DNA of 64,000 bases from Yersinia enterocolitica subsp. enterocolitica (GTDB lineage Bacteria; Pseudomonadota; Gammaproteobacteria; Enterobacterales; Enterobacteriaceae), in assembly GCF_901472495.1 (NCBI RefSeq), contig NZ_LR590469.1:1674001-1738000 (forward strand). Direction: 5' to 3'. Made by a program: the position numbers and the translations under genes. Within the stretch, counting starts at the first letter, position 1, and the number at the start of each line of letters is the position of its first letter. The notes beneath the pieces are model-generated. The model saw only the letters and a list, made by a program, of their open reading frames with translations, was not told the origin of the DNA and made no database searches. This document shows, piece by piece, positions 26,501 through 34,708 of the stretch.

Positions 26501-27691
26501 TTACTTTAGCTCTGGGAAGAAGGTGCGTTTGAGCGCTAACTCCACACCGCGAACTTCTGCTAACCCTTTCAACCGACCAATCGCGGAATAGCCCGGATTG
26601 GTTTTCTTATGTAAATCATCCAGCATTTGGTGGCCGTGGTCTGGTCGCATCGGAATCGGGCGCATATCTCCGGCAGCCTGACGACGTTGCTCTTCAGTTA
26701 AAATCGCTTTAACCACAGAGTACATGTCGACATCACCTTGCAAGTGACCACCTTCATGGAAGGTTTTTGGGTTCCCTTCGCGGCAAGTCGAACGCAAATG
26801 AGTGAAGTGAATACGATCGCCAAAAGTCTCGATCATCTTCACCAAGTCATTATCTGCACGGACACCATAAGAGCCGGTACACATAGTGAAACCATTATGG
26901 ATGCTGTCAACGGTCTCTTTTAGCCACTGCATATCTTCAATCGTGGAAACAATACGCGGCAGGCCAAGAATTGGGCGCGGTGGATCATCCGGATGTACCG
27001 CCATACGCAGGCCAACCTGTTCAGCAACCGGTATAATCGCACGCAGGAAATATGCCATATTTTCACGTAGTTGCGCTTTATCGATGCCATCATACTCGGC
27101 TAAACGCGCACGGAATTGATCCAGCGTATAACCCTCTTCAGCGCCGGGTAGACCCGCAATGATATTGCCTGTCAACTTGGCAATATCAGCCTCGGTCATC
27201 GCGTCAAAGTAAGCTTTCGCCTGTGCTTGCTCTTCAGCGGTGTAATCCTTCTCCGCACCGGGGCGTTTCAGGATATGCAGCTCGAAAGCAGCAAAGGCTA
27301 TCTGGTCAAAGCGCAGTGCCTTGGAACCATCCGGCAATTGATATTCCAGATCGGTACGTGTCCAGTCCAATATCGGCATGAAGTTATAGCACACGATATC
27401 AATGCCGCATTCGGCAAGGTTACGCAGGGTTTGTTGATAGTTTTCAATATGTTGATCGTAATTACCGCTATGAGTTTTTATTTCCTCATGAATCGGTACA
27501 CTTTCCACCACCGACCATACCAACCCTTTAGCCGCAATTTCAGCCTGACGCTGTTTGATTTCACTCACCGGCCAGACTTGACCATTCGGGATATGGTGTA
27601 ATGCAGTCACTACTCCGGTCGCACCAGCCTGACGGACATCATCTAACGACACCGGATCATTTGGGCCATACCAACGCCATGTTTGTTCCAT
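26501..27691 (-). CDS. uxuA: D-mannonate dehydratase UxuA
   Basis: A 396-residue enzyme converting D-mannonate to 2-keto-3-deoxygluconate in glucuronate breakdown. It matches UxuA along its length (MEQTWRWYGPNDPVSL, GATGVVTALHHIPNG, CYNFMPILDWTRTDL, HPDDPPRPILGLPRI, RPDHGHQMLDD), keeping the His, Cys and Asp residues that hold the metal. It is divergent from the mannonate oxidoreductase gene and close to an UxuR-type regulator; together they make a local hexuronate module not found at this site in E. coli. Confidence 0.96.
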   Translation of the reverse strand: MEQTWRWYGPNDPVSLDDVRQAGATGVVTALHHIPNGQVWPVSEIKQRQAEIAAKGLVWSVVESVPIHEEIKTHSGNYDQHIENYQQTLRNLAECGIDIVCYNFMPILDWTRTDLEYQLPDGSKALRFDQIAFAAFELHILKRPGAEKDYTAEEQAQAKAYFDAMTEADIAKLTGNIIAGLPGAEEGYTLDQFRARLAEYDGIDKAQLRENMAYFLRAIIPVAEQVGLRMAVHPDDPPRPILGLPRIVSTIEDMQWLKETVDSIHNGFTMCTGSYGVRADNDLVKMIETFGDRIHFTHLRSTCREGNPKTFHEGGHLQGDVDMYSVVKAILTEEQRRQAAGDMRPIPMRPDHGHQMLDDLHKKTNPGYSAIGRLKGLAEVRGVELALKRTFFPELK

Positions 27692-27735
27692 TTATTTTTA
27701 CCTTCTACGTAAACTGTTCAGGTGCATACAATTTT

Positions 27736-27838
27736 GTTATACCGACTAATGCGGTTATCCCACGAATGCTTTTATACAGACCATGTTTTTATACCGACCA
27801 TGTTTTTATACAGACAATGTTGTTATACCGATTTCCAA
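27736..27838. repeat. 17-bp tandem repeat array between uxuA and uxuB
   Basis: Six imperfect units of about 17 bp. The best three are TTTATACAGACCATGTT, TTTATACCGACCATGTT and TTTATACAGACAATGTT at 27771-27821, flanked by units beginning GTTATACCGA at 27736 and 27822. The array starts 45 bp before the uxuA start, within the shared divergent promoter region. The rest of the 444-bp gap shows nothing I recognise. Confidence 0.85.
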
Positions 27839-28135
27839 GAGGTATCACTCAGCTTTATCCTTACTCTTTAAGCGCTGCGTGTCAAAAAACAAAACCTCAT
27901 TGGTTGATCCACTTCACGAATATAATCAATATTGGACTTACCAATTTTATTTTCTGTCATATGGCTTTACACTGCAAGCCGTAATTGTATGGCAACAAGC
28001 AAAAGAAAACGGTCAGTATGGTGTGGCTTTTTCCTATAGAAGCCAAACGAAACTGGTCTAACAACTTTTTATCTAACACCTTTTATCGCAATCCCCTTTG
28101 TTATATCCATGGGGTGAATGATTCTGGAGCCACGA

Positions 28136-29608
28136 ATGAACACTATTGCCAACAGCCGCCTTCCCGATACCGTACAGCAACCTGCTTATGATAGAACTGC
28201 ACTGAAAAGCCGCATTGTTCACCTCGGTTTTGGCGCATTTCACCGCGCTCATCAGGCACTATTGACTGACAGAGTATTAAATAAACAGGGAGGCGACTGG
28301 GGTATCTGCGAAGTCAGCTTGTTTGGTGCTGATGTCTTGATTCAAAACTTGCGCCAACAAGACCACCTCTTCTCCGTATTGGAAAAAGGCGCGCAAAGCA
28401 ATCAAGCCATTGTCGTTGGCTCGGTATGTGAATCGGTGCATGCCCGCTTAGACGGCGTTATGCAGGTGCTGGAAAAATTGGCCGAACCACAAGTGGCGAT
28501 AGTGTCGCTGACCATTACGGAGAAAGGTTATTGCATTGAGCCGGGTACCGGCCAACTGGATCTGCAAAATGAATTTGTCCGCGCCGACCTCGCTATCCCT
28601 GATGCTCCCACTTCCGCCCCTGGTATTCTGGTTGAAGCGCTGCGATTACGGCGCTTACGCGGACTGCCGCCGTTTACTGTGCTGTCATGCGATAACATTC
28701 CAGAAAATGGCCATGTGGTGAAAAACGCGGTACTGGGTCTGGCAACAGCCCGCGACCCAGAGTTGGCAAGCTGGATAGAACAGAATGTCACTTTCCCTAA
28801 TACCATGGTCGATCGCATTGTTCCGGCTGCGACCCCAGAAACATTACAAGAGATAGCCGATACGTTGGGTGTGGCCGATGCTTGCGGTATTGCCTGTGAA
28901 CCGTTTATTCAATGGGTGGTTGAAGACAAATTTGTAGCAGGTCGTCCTGACTGGCAAGTCGCTGGGGTACAGTTAGTTGATGATGTGTTGCCATTTGAAG
29001 AAATGAAGTTGCGCATGCTAAACGGTAGCCATTCTTACCTCTCCTATCTGGGGTATCTGGCCGGTTATCAGCATATTAATGACTGCATGGCAGACGAAAA
29101 TTATCGGTTGACCGCGCGTCGCCTGATGATGACAGAACAAGCTCCAACATTGCGCGTCACCGGTATTGATCTGAATGCTTATGCTGACCAGTTGATTGAA
29201 CGTTATAGCAATCCATCATTGAAACACCGCACCTGGCAAATCGCTATGGACGGCAGCCAGAAATTGCCACAACGGATGCTGGATTCAGTGCGTTGGCATT
29301 TACAAAATGGCGGCCCATATCGTTGCCTGGCATTGGGTATCGCGGGTTGGATGCGTTATGTGAGCGGTGTAGATGATAACGGGCAATCTATTGATATTCG
29401 TGACCCAATGGTGGATAGCTTTAAAACCTGCGTTGAGAATAGCGAAGATGGGGTTGCCAGAGTGCAGAGTTTATTGTCATTAAAATCACTGTTTGGTGAA
29501 TCCTTACCACAACAACCCGAATTTGTTCAAGCCGTAACAGAAGCTTATCTCAGCCTGAAACAGGTTGGCGCGAAAGAAACGGTAAAAAGTTTGGCTCAGC
29601 AGGGTTAA
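28136..29608 (+). CDS. uxuB: D-mannonate oxidoreductase family protein (YeiQ/UxuB)
   Basis: A 490-residue NAD-dependent polyol/mannonate dehydrogenase (fructuronate reductase type), interconverting D-fructuronate and D-mannonate. The Rossmann start is RIVHLGFGAFHRAHQA, and conserved runs are SCDNIPENGHV, FPNTMVDRIVPA and NGSHSYLSYLGYLAG with catalytic Lys in EEMKLRMLNG. It aligns best with E. coli YeiQ, whose place it holds in synteny; as the only such gene beside uxuA it likely serves as UxuB. I start at 28136 (MNTIAN, GGAG 8 bases upstream) rather than the frame's first ATG at 28118. Confidence 0.93.
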   Translation: MNTIANSRLPDTVQQPAYDRTALKSRIVHLGFGAFHRAHQALLTDRVLNKQGGDWGICEVSLFGADVLIQNLRQQDHLFSVLEKGAQSNQAIVVGSVCESVHARLDGVMQVLEKLAEPQVAIVSLTITEKGYCIEPGTGQLDLQNEFVRADLAIPDAPTSAPGILVEALRLRRLRGLPPFTVLSCDNIPENGHVVKNAVLGLATARDPELASWIEQNVTFPNTMVDRIVPAATPETLQEIADTLGVADACGIACEPFIQWVVEDKFVAGRPDWQVAGVQLVDDVLPFEEMKLRMLNGSHSYLSYLGYLAGYQHINDCMADENYRLTARRLMMTEQAPTLRVTGIDLNAYADQLIERYSNPSLKHRTWQIAMDGSQKLPQRMLDSVRWHLQNGGPYRCLALGIAGWMRYVSGVDDNGQSIDIRDPMVDSFKTCVENSEDGVARVQSLLSLKSLFGESLPQQPEFVQAVTEAYLSLKQVGAKETVKSLAQQG

Positions 29609-29670
29609 TTTAGTGGGCTAACAGGAGGAGCCTCAAGAATGAGGCTGCTTAAATCCACCAGAACAGTGAG

Positions 29671-29897
29671 CGCAGCCCTCATTCTAGCTTCAAAGCCGCA
29701 GGGTTTACCCAAAGTCATTGAAGTTACAGGTAGGCGGCAAGCAAACAAATCCCGATGAGCTTACACAAGTAAGTGATTCGGGTGACAAATCGGTCAGGAA
29801 CCGATTTGAACGCTGCTTGCAGCGGCCTCGCAGAGGCGAGGCCCATGGACGGGCCGAGTAACGAACGCAGCCCCCATCTAGCTTCAAAGCCGCAGGG
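29671..29897. repeat. Composite repeat between uxuB and the UxuR-type regulator
   Basis: Two copies of a 32-33 bp direct repeat (CGCAGCCC...TAGCTTCAAAGCCGCAGGG) at 29671-29703 and 29866-29897 enclose a copy of the palindromic family (AAGTCATTGAAGTTACAGG at 29712-29730 and the interior CCCGATGAGCTTAC...GTAAGTGATTCGGG) and two hairpins, CGGTTCC-type at about 29790-29807 and GCCTCGC-AGA-GGCGAGGC at 29825-29842. Confidence 0.75.
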
Positions 29898-29901
29898 TAA
29901 A

Positions 29902-30675
29902 TTACTCTTCGAGTTGATATGGCGCAGACTCAAACAAATAACCATCAAAATCGGGATGGTTAGCATCCGAGATTTCAAGCAATTTCAATTTTACATTTTC
30001 CAAATGCTGCCACATGGCTTGCTTGGCTGCTTTGCTATCGCGGCGTAGCACCGCTTGCAGGATTTTTTGGTGATCTTCCATCCATTGCCAACGGTAACTG
30101 AAATCAAGGGTATGACTGTGCGCCCCCTGCCACATGGCGCTGGTTTTTCTCGCCTGCCATGCCTCTGCAACCATATTTGCCAATACACTATTTTGCGTCG
30201 ATTGGGCCAGCAGGCAGTGAAATAGCTCATCTGCACTTTCATCCACAGCACCAGCATCTAAAGCGGTTTTTTCCTGCTCGATGGCCTGGCGCATTTTGAT
30301 GATGTCTGCTTTAGTCGCTTGCATAGCAGCAAAAGCAGCGACTTCGCTTTCCAATAATTGGCGAGCCTGCAACAGCTCAAATGGGCCATAACCACTGTCG
30401 GCGGACACGACAGACTCCCCATTTACGAGCCTATCGGGAACATTCACCACATAGACGCCGGAGCCCTTGCGTACTTCCACTAATTTTTCCAGCTCCAGCA
30501 TAATCAATGCTTCACGCACCACACTGCGGCTGACGCTGAAGTTTTCGGCAATATCACGCTCAGGCGGTAAACGATCACCTAAATTGTATTGCCCACTGAT
30601 AATTGCTTCTCGCAGCTGACTGCCGACTTCCTGATATAACCGCATAACCTTATTTCCTGCATCAGGTATTAGCAT
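29902..30675 (-). CDS. uxuR: GntR-family (FadR subfamily) hexuronate regulator, UxuR/ExuR-like
   Basis: A 257-residue repressor: winged helix in residues about 10-80 (LYQEVGSQLREAIISGQY, LPPERDIAENFSVSRSVVREA) and an FCD ligand domain with the runs GPFELLQARQLLE and AAKQAMWQHLENVK. It agrees more closely with E. coli UxuR than ExuR (length 257, KMRQA, DGYLF end). It likely controls the adjacent uxuA and uxuB in response to fructuronate or mannonate. The start may be ATG at 30675 or at 30645 (MRLYQEV). Confidence 0.88.
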   Translation of the reverse strand: MLIPDAGNKVMRLYQEVGSQLREAIISGQYNLGDRLPPERDIAENFSVSRSVVREALIMLELEKLVEVRKGSGVYVVNVPDRLVNGESVVSADSGYGPFELLQARQLLESEVAAFAAMQATKADIIKMRQAIEQEKTALDAGAVDESADELFHCLLAQSTQNSVLANMVAEAWQARKTSAMWQGAHSHTLDFSYRWQWMEDHQKILQAVLRRDSKAAKQAMWQHLENVKLKLLEISDANHPDFDGYLFESAPYQLEE

Positions 30676-30733
30676 TAAAAACGCTAAATTGGCCTGACCA
30701 AAGGGTGTCTGAATAACAATCAGTATATCATGT

Positions 30734-30767
30734 GGTCAAACAATTTCATTGCGGTCAAACAATTTCA
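30734..30767. promoter_or_regulatory. Two 15-bp direct repeats upstream of the UxuR-type gene
   Basis: GGTCAAACAATTTCA occurs at 30734-30748 and again at 30753-30767, 19 bp apart, 59 bp before the regulator start. The TGGTC half resembles GntR/FadR-type operator halves, so this may be an autoregulatory site. This is inference. Confidence 0.45.
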
Positions 30768-30794
30768 ATGAAGAAGAAAACATCCGAAAAACTA

Positions 30795-30823
30795 ACACGG
30801 CTTATCAGTGTAATAAGCCGTGT
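30795..30823. terminator. Hairpin between the UxuR-type gene and the pilin-like gene
   Basis: A perfect 11-bp stem ACACGGCTTAT / ATAAGCCGTGT with a 7-base loop, followed on the minus strand by TAGTTTTTCGG. It would end the pilin-like transcript. Confidence 0.75.
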
Positions 30824-30852
30824 TTATAGGATGATTAATTGAGTTTGTAGCA

Positions 30853-31179
30853 TTAGAGGTAAGTAACGGTCAAAATTCCCAAACTACGTTGCGGATTCAA
30901 CCATTCCAGATTTGAAGACGCCAACTGATTGGGTAACCGAGAAGTCAGAGACATATTACGTGAGAGTGTTTGTCGTTGAGTCAGTGTTTCACCATTGCGA
31001 TAACAGCGGGTTGTTATCGTTTGATCAGAAAATGAGGTATCACATGGGCTTTCTACAATAGCTCCGGAAAATGTAATTGTTCCACTCACCGACAAGGTAG
31101 ACTGTGCGCTACTTGCGGCAAAAGATATTGTCCATGAAAACAATATTGCTAATATAATCTGCATCCGATATTTGCTCAT
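30853..31179 (-). CDS. Short orphan pilin-like secreted protein
   Basis: A 108-residue protein. It has a signal peptide (SKYRMQIILAILFSWTISF, ending near AASSA) and then SVSGTITFSGAIVESPCDTS, which resembles the N-terminal part of type 1 fimbrial subunits. A second Cys 14 residues on (TTRCYRNG) could pair with the first as in pilins, and the end GILTVTYL resembles the last beta strand of FimA-type pilins. At about 80 mature residues it is roughly half the usual length, and there is no chaperone or usher beside it. I start at 31179, preceded by GAGGTAG. A minor adaptor or a decaying fimbrial gene are both possible. Confidence 0.6.
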   Translation of the reverse strand: MSKYRMQIILAILFSWTISFAASSAQSTLSVSGTITFSGAIVESPCDTSFSDQTITTRCYRNGETLTQRQTLSRNMSLTSRLPNQLASSNLEWLNPQRSLGILTVTYL

Positions 31180-31409
31180 AACTACCTCGACTCTCATAAC
31201 TGTCATTTTAAATGATAGAGGATTCCAAGCTGAGCAATGGAAATGATAGAGCATTTTTTATAGCGCTACTCTTTCAATAACTCACTAAAATCCCTCGATG
31301 AGACAAATTATATTTCCTAACTTGATATAACCATTAGGCGCCGTTCCTAAGTCCCCTAGGAAATACTCTGTGTTTTGGCTTTTTTCGTTTCAAAATAAGC
31401 CGACTCAGT

Positions 31410-31430
31410 GTTATATCCTCTGTATATAAC
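31410..31430. promoter_or_regulatory. Palindrome GTTATAT-N7-ATATAAC upstream of yeiR
   Basis: Perfect 7-bp arms, 62 bp before the yeiR start. The halves resemble Zur half-sites but the spacing is wrong for a Zur box, so it may be a different operator or the promoter itself. Confidence 0.35.
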
Positions 31431-31491
31431 TACGGCACCAATGGCCTTAAACTTAATAGGGCATTAAAAAAATTAATATCGGAGACTTCTG

Positions 31492-32385
31492 ATGACAAAA
31501 ACAAACTTGATTACCGGCTTTTTGGGATGTGGCAAAACCACCACCATTCGCCATTTATTGTCGCAAAAACCGGAACATGAAAAATGGGCGGTTCTGGTCA
31601 ATGAATTCGGCGAAATCGGTATTGATGGAGCGCTATTGGCTGATAGTGGTGCGGTATTAAAAGAAATACCCGGTGGGTGCATGTGTTGTGTCAATGGATT
31701 ACCCATGCAAGTCGGTTTGAATATGTTGCTACAACAAGCAAAGCTAGATCGGTTACTGATTGAACCAACGGGGTTGGGACATCCAAAACAGATTCTGTCT
31801 TTATTAACCTCGGATATTTATCAACCGTGGATCTCGCTGCATGCCACTCTGGCACTATTGGATGCACGCCAGTTAAGTGAGCCTCGCTATACCGAGAATG
31901 AAAATTTTCGTGACCAATTGGCCGCAGCCGATGTTCTCGTGGCAAATAAACAAGATGCCTATAGCGAGATGGATTATGCAGTATTAAAGCAATGGCATGA
32001 ACAACAACCAGTATCACGCCCACTCTATTATGCAGAACAAGGGAAGATTGATATTGCTCTGCTGGATATACCGCACAGTAATAATGATGAATTACCCGAC
32101 GGCGCACATCATCACAGCTCAACACGACAAAAAGGATTAGCCGCATTGAGCTTGAAAGCTAACGAACCTTGGCGTCGCGCCCTTAATCAGGGTCAAGGTT
32201 ATCTGAGTTGTGGTTGGATATTTAATGCCGATACCGTATTTGACACAGTGCCATTATTAGAGTGGGTGCGATTAAATCCGGTAGCACGTATAAAAGGCGT
32301 GATGCGCATTCCTGAGGGTACTCTGGTGGTTAACCGCCAAGGGCATGACTTGAAAATTGAAACTCGCCAGGCCCCCCCCACTTGA
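31492..32385 (+). CDS. yeiR: G3E-family (CobW/COG0523) zinc-binding GTPase YeiR, C terminus cut by a poly-C frameshift
   Basis: A 297-residue P-loop metal chaperone-type GTPase, collinear with E. coli YeiR. Walker A is GFLGCGKTT, the metal-binding motif is GGCMCC (CXCC), Walker B-like LLIEPTGLGHP, and the guanine motif NKQD; a His-rich stretch (HHHSS) precedes the CobW-C domain. E. coli YeiR has about 30 further residues. Here a run of eight C at 32372-32379 leads to an early stop, while the +1 frame from 32384 encodes DSRIELISTTDPDWNSLQ and runs to a stop at 32476, matching the E. coli tail. Seven C would restore it. The core GTPase is intact. Confidence 0.92.
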   Translation: MTKTNLITGFLGCGKTTTIRHLLSQKPEHEKWAVLVNEFGEIGIDGALLADSGAVLKEIPGGCMCCVNGLPMQVGLNMLLQQAKLDRLLIEPTGLGHPKQILSLLTSDIYQPWISLHATLALLDARQLSEPRYTENENFRDQLAAADVLVANKQDAYSEMDYAVLKQWHEQQPVSRPLYYAEQGKIDIALLDIPHSNNDELPDGAHHHSSTRQKGLAALSLKANEPWRRALNQGQGYLSCGWIFNADTVFDTVPLLEWVRLNPVARIKGVMRIPEGTLVVNRQGHDLKIETRQAPPT

Positions 32386-32539
32386 TAGCCGGATTGAACT
32401 CATTAGCACAACTGACCCTGACTGGAATTCATTACAGCATGAATTACTCAGGATTCGACTACACAAAGGGGTATAATACGCCCAAATTTATTTACTGCAC
32501 CGTTGTTACACTGACAATTTATAGATTAAAGGCCATCGC

Positions 32540-33241
32540 ATGACCCGTCGTAATTTGCCGACAATACTACTGCTCAATTTACTTGGAATAGCCCTGTTTT
32601 TCTCTTGGTATCTTCCAGCAAACCACGGTTTTTGGTTTAAAATAGATTCAGCCATATTCTTCTATTTTAACCAACATTTGCTGTCCAGCCCTCCATTTCT
32701 GCATTTGGTAGCGATCACCAACAATCGGGCCTTTGATGTTATTTCCCTGATTTGCATGGGGCTGCTTTATTTGTACTTCTATATGAAAGAGAACACCGCA
32801 GGCCGACGTCGGTTGATCGTCACGGGATTTGTTATGCTGCTAACAGCCGTTATCCTCAACCAACTCGGTCACTTACTGCCTGTTTCGCATCCCAGCCCGA
32901 CTCTGACCTTTGAAAATATTAACCGCGTCAGCGAGTTAACCGGCATACCCACCAAAGATGCATCAAGCGATAGCTTCCCCGGCGACCACGGTATGATGCT
33001 GATGATTTTTGCCTGTTTTATGCTGCGCTATTTTTCCCGGGGTGCCTTTGCTATCGCCCTGCTAATTGTGGTTCTCTTTTCCATGCCACGAATAATGATT
33101 GGCGCACATTGGTTTACTGATATTGCAGTCGGATCGCTCTCAATTGTTTTGGTGGGGATGAGTTGGATATTACTGACACCGCTCAGCGACAAACTCATTG
33201 ATGTCATTAACCGGAATCTGCCGGGTTCAAAAAGTCGGTAA
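32540..33241 (+). CDS. lpxT: Lipid A 1-diphosphate synthase LpxT (PAP2 family)
   Basis: A 233-residue inner-membrane PAP2 phosphotransferase that moves phosphate from undecaprenyl pyrophosphate to lipid A. Six hydrophobic spans; phosphatase motifs SDSFPGDHG and RIMIGAHWFTDIAVGS hold the catalytic His residues. Formerly yeiU; position between yeiR and mepS matches E. coli. Confidence 0.93.
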   Translation: MTRRNLPTILLLNLLGIALFFSWYLPANHGFWFKIDSAIFFYFNQHLLSSPPFLHLVAITNNRAFDVISLICMGLLYLYFYMKENTAGRRRLIVTGFVMLLTAVILNQLGHLLPVSHPSPTLTFENINRVSELTGIPTKDASSDSFPGDHGMMLMIFACFMLRYFSRGAFAIALLIVVLFSMPRIMIGAHWFTDIAVGSLSIVLVGMSWILLTPLSDKLIDVINRNLPGSKSR

Positions 33242-33257
33242 CCCGAATTCTGCTTTA

Positions 33258-33292
33258 TGATAGAGCAAAAAAGCCTATTTTTTGCTCTATCA
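33258..33292 (+). terminator. Terminator of lpxT
   Basis: A perfect 15-bp stem TGATAGAGCAAAAAA / TTTTTTGCTCTATCA with loop GCCTA. The remaining bases up to mepS (33293-33619) are AT-rich and should hold the mepS promoter; I see no further element. Confidence 0.88.
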
Positions 33293-33619
33293 GTAATTAA
33301 CGCTTTCACTCATTTATTATCACCAAACGGCTACAAATTCAGCTATCCGCTTTTAATATATAATATTACATTATGTAACATTAACATTTTGTAAAATTAT
33401 GGGCATAAAAGCTCTCGCCTTTTATTAATCATTACGGTAATCTCAAAAACGTTTGTGCTCGGATACCGGCATTTCACCCTTAGTCTGATTTATATTGTGC
33501 GTTCCTGCACATTTATTTGGTTAAGTGATTGTCTCATCTGACCACAATCAATAATCTCGATTCGTTTGGCATTTTGGTAGCGACATCCGTCGTAAGGACA
33601 GCAAGGGAAAACAACAACA

Positions 33620-34204
33620 ATGGTCAAGTCTCAACCTATTATGAGATATATTCTGCGGGTCATTCCTGCAGTTGCAGCAGCGGTAATGTTATCCGCATGT
33701 AGTTCACCACAGACTTCGAACTTACATAATACGCAAACTGAGATGCGTGCAGTTAATGACAAAGATGGGCTTTTACTGCAAGCCTCTCAGGATGAATTCG
33801 AAGCAATGGTGCGCAACGTTGACGTCAAGTCGAAGATTTTAGAACAGTATGCAGGGTGGAAAGGTGTTCGTTATCGTTTAGGCGGTAGCAGCAAACGTGG
33901 TATTGATTGTTCTGCGTTTGTACAAACGACTTTCCGTGAACAATTTGGTATGGATTTGCCACGCTCAACATCTGAGCAGCAGGATCTTGGCAAAAAAATC
34001 CAACGTACTAAGTTGCGCCCCGGTGATTTGGTACTGTTCCGAGCAGGATCGACTGGCCGCCACGTTGGTATCTATTTAGGTAACGACAAGTTTGTACATG
34101 CATCGACCAGTGTCGGTGTGACAATATCGAGCCTAAATGAAGATTATTGGAATAAGCGTTATCGTGATGGGCGACGAGTGCTAAGTAGCAGTTCGCGCAG
34201 CTAA
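33620..34204 (+). CDS. mepS: Murein DD-endopeptidase MepS (Spr)
   Basis: A 194-residue outer-membrane lipoprotein that cuts 4-3 crosslinks to let peptidoglycan expand. Lipobox LSAC with lipidated Cys27; the NlpC/P60 domain has catalytic Cys97 in GIDCSAFVQ, His in TGRHVGIY and a third His in KFVHAS. Nearly collinear with E. coli Spr (MVKSQPI, YAGWKGVRYRLGGS). Confidence 0.96.
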   Translation: MVKSQPIMRYILRVIPAVAAAVMLSACSSPQTSNLHNTQTEMRAVNDKDGLLLQASQDEFEAMVRNVDVKSKILEQYAGWKGVRYRLGGSSKRGIDCSAFVQTTFREQFGMDLPRSTSEQQDLGKKIQRTKLRPGDLVLFRAGSTGRHVGIYLGNDKFVHASTSVGVTISSLNEDYWNKRYRDGRRVLSSSSRS

Positions 34205-34247
34205 CTGATTTTTATTCCTGTTGTCCGAGATACCAAACGAAACGATG

Positions 34248-34271
34248 AAACGCTGCCTCGGCAGCGTTTTT
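34248..34271 (+). terminator. Terminator of mepS
   Basis: AAACGCTGC / GCAGCGTTT stem with a CTCG loop followed by TTTTTTATT, 44 bp after the stop. Confidence 0.92.
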
Positions 34272-34708
34272 TATTGCCGAAATAGTTTTTATTGCCAAGA
34301 TATAGTTTTTGTAGTCCCTCTCCCCACCCCTTGTAGGAAACGTCCTTTTTTTGATCAAGACACGTAATTCAAGAATTTTCTGTGTAAAATCCGCTCCGCT
34401 AAACCAAGAGTTTTCTGGCACTAAGACATATCAACCACCGATTATTCTTTCTGGAATAAAGTAGATTGCGTTACTAAGCTGAAAATTTGTTTTATGGATA
34501 TGTATTTCTAAAATACGCCAATAGAAATCAAGTTCACTTACACCCATATTTGATGCATTTACATGGCATCTTTGCTTTATATTGGATTGAATTTCAAATC
34601 GATAAGCTTATTAATGTCAATATTGCTCCCTGGCAAATCGGTAGCGCTGTGCTGCTAACTTACTTATACTCATAATACTTTATCGATCTTGCTGAGGAGC
34701 AGCGTAAC
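34272..34708. other. Intergenic region before rtn
   Basis: About 440 AT-rich bases. A 62-codon frame at 34487-34675 has no ribosome site or recognisable content and I do not call it. GAGGAGC at about 34693 is the rtn ribosome site. Confidence 0.5.

Noticed and set aside
27736..27838. CRISPR array
   Set aside because: Units are 17 bp and abut directly without spacers, so it is a simple tandem repeat.
27601..28191. Plus-strand frames between uxuA and uxuB
   Set aside because: They run through the 17-bp tandem array and show no protein character or ribosome sites.
29724..29978. Frames overlapping the composite repeat and the end of the UxuR-type gene
   Set aside because: They are out of frame with the regulator and consist of repeat sequence.
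31410..31430. Zur box upstream of yeiR
   Set aside because: The half sites look similar but the 7-base spacer does not fit the Zur consensus.
34487..34675. 62-codon frame before rtn
   Set aside because: AT-rich, no start signal and no known content.
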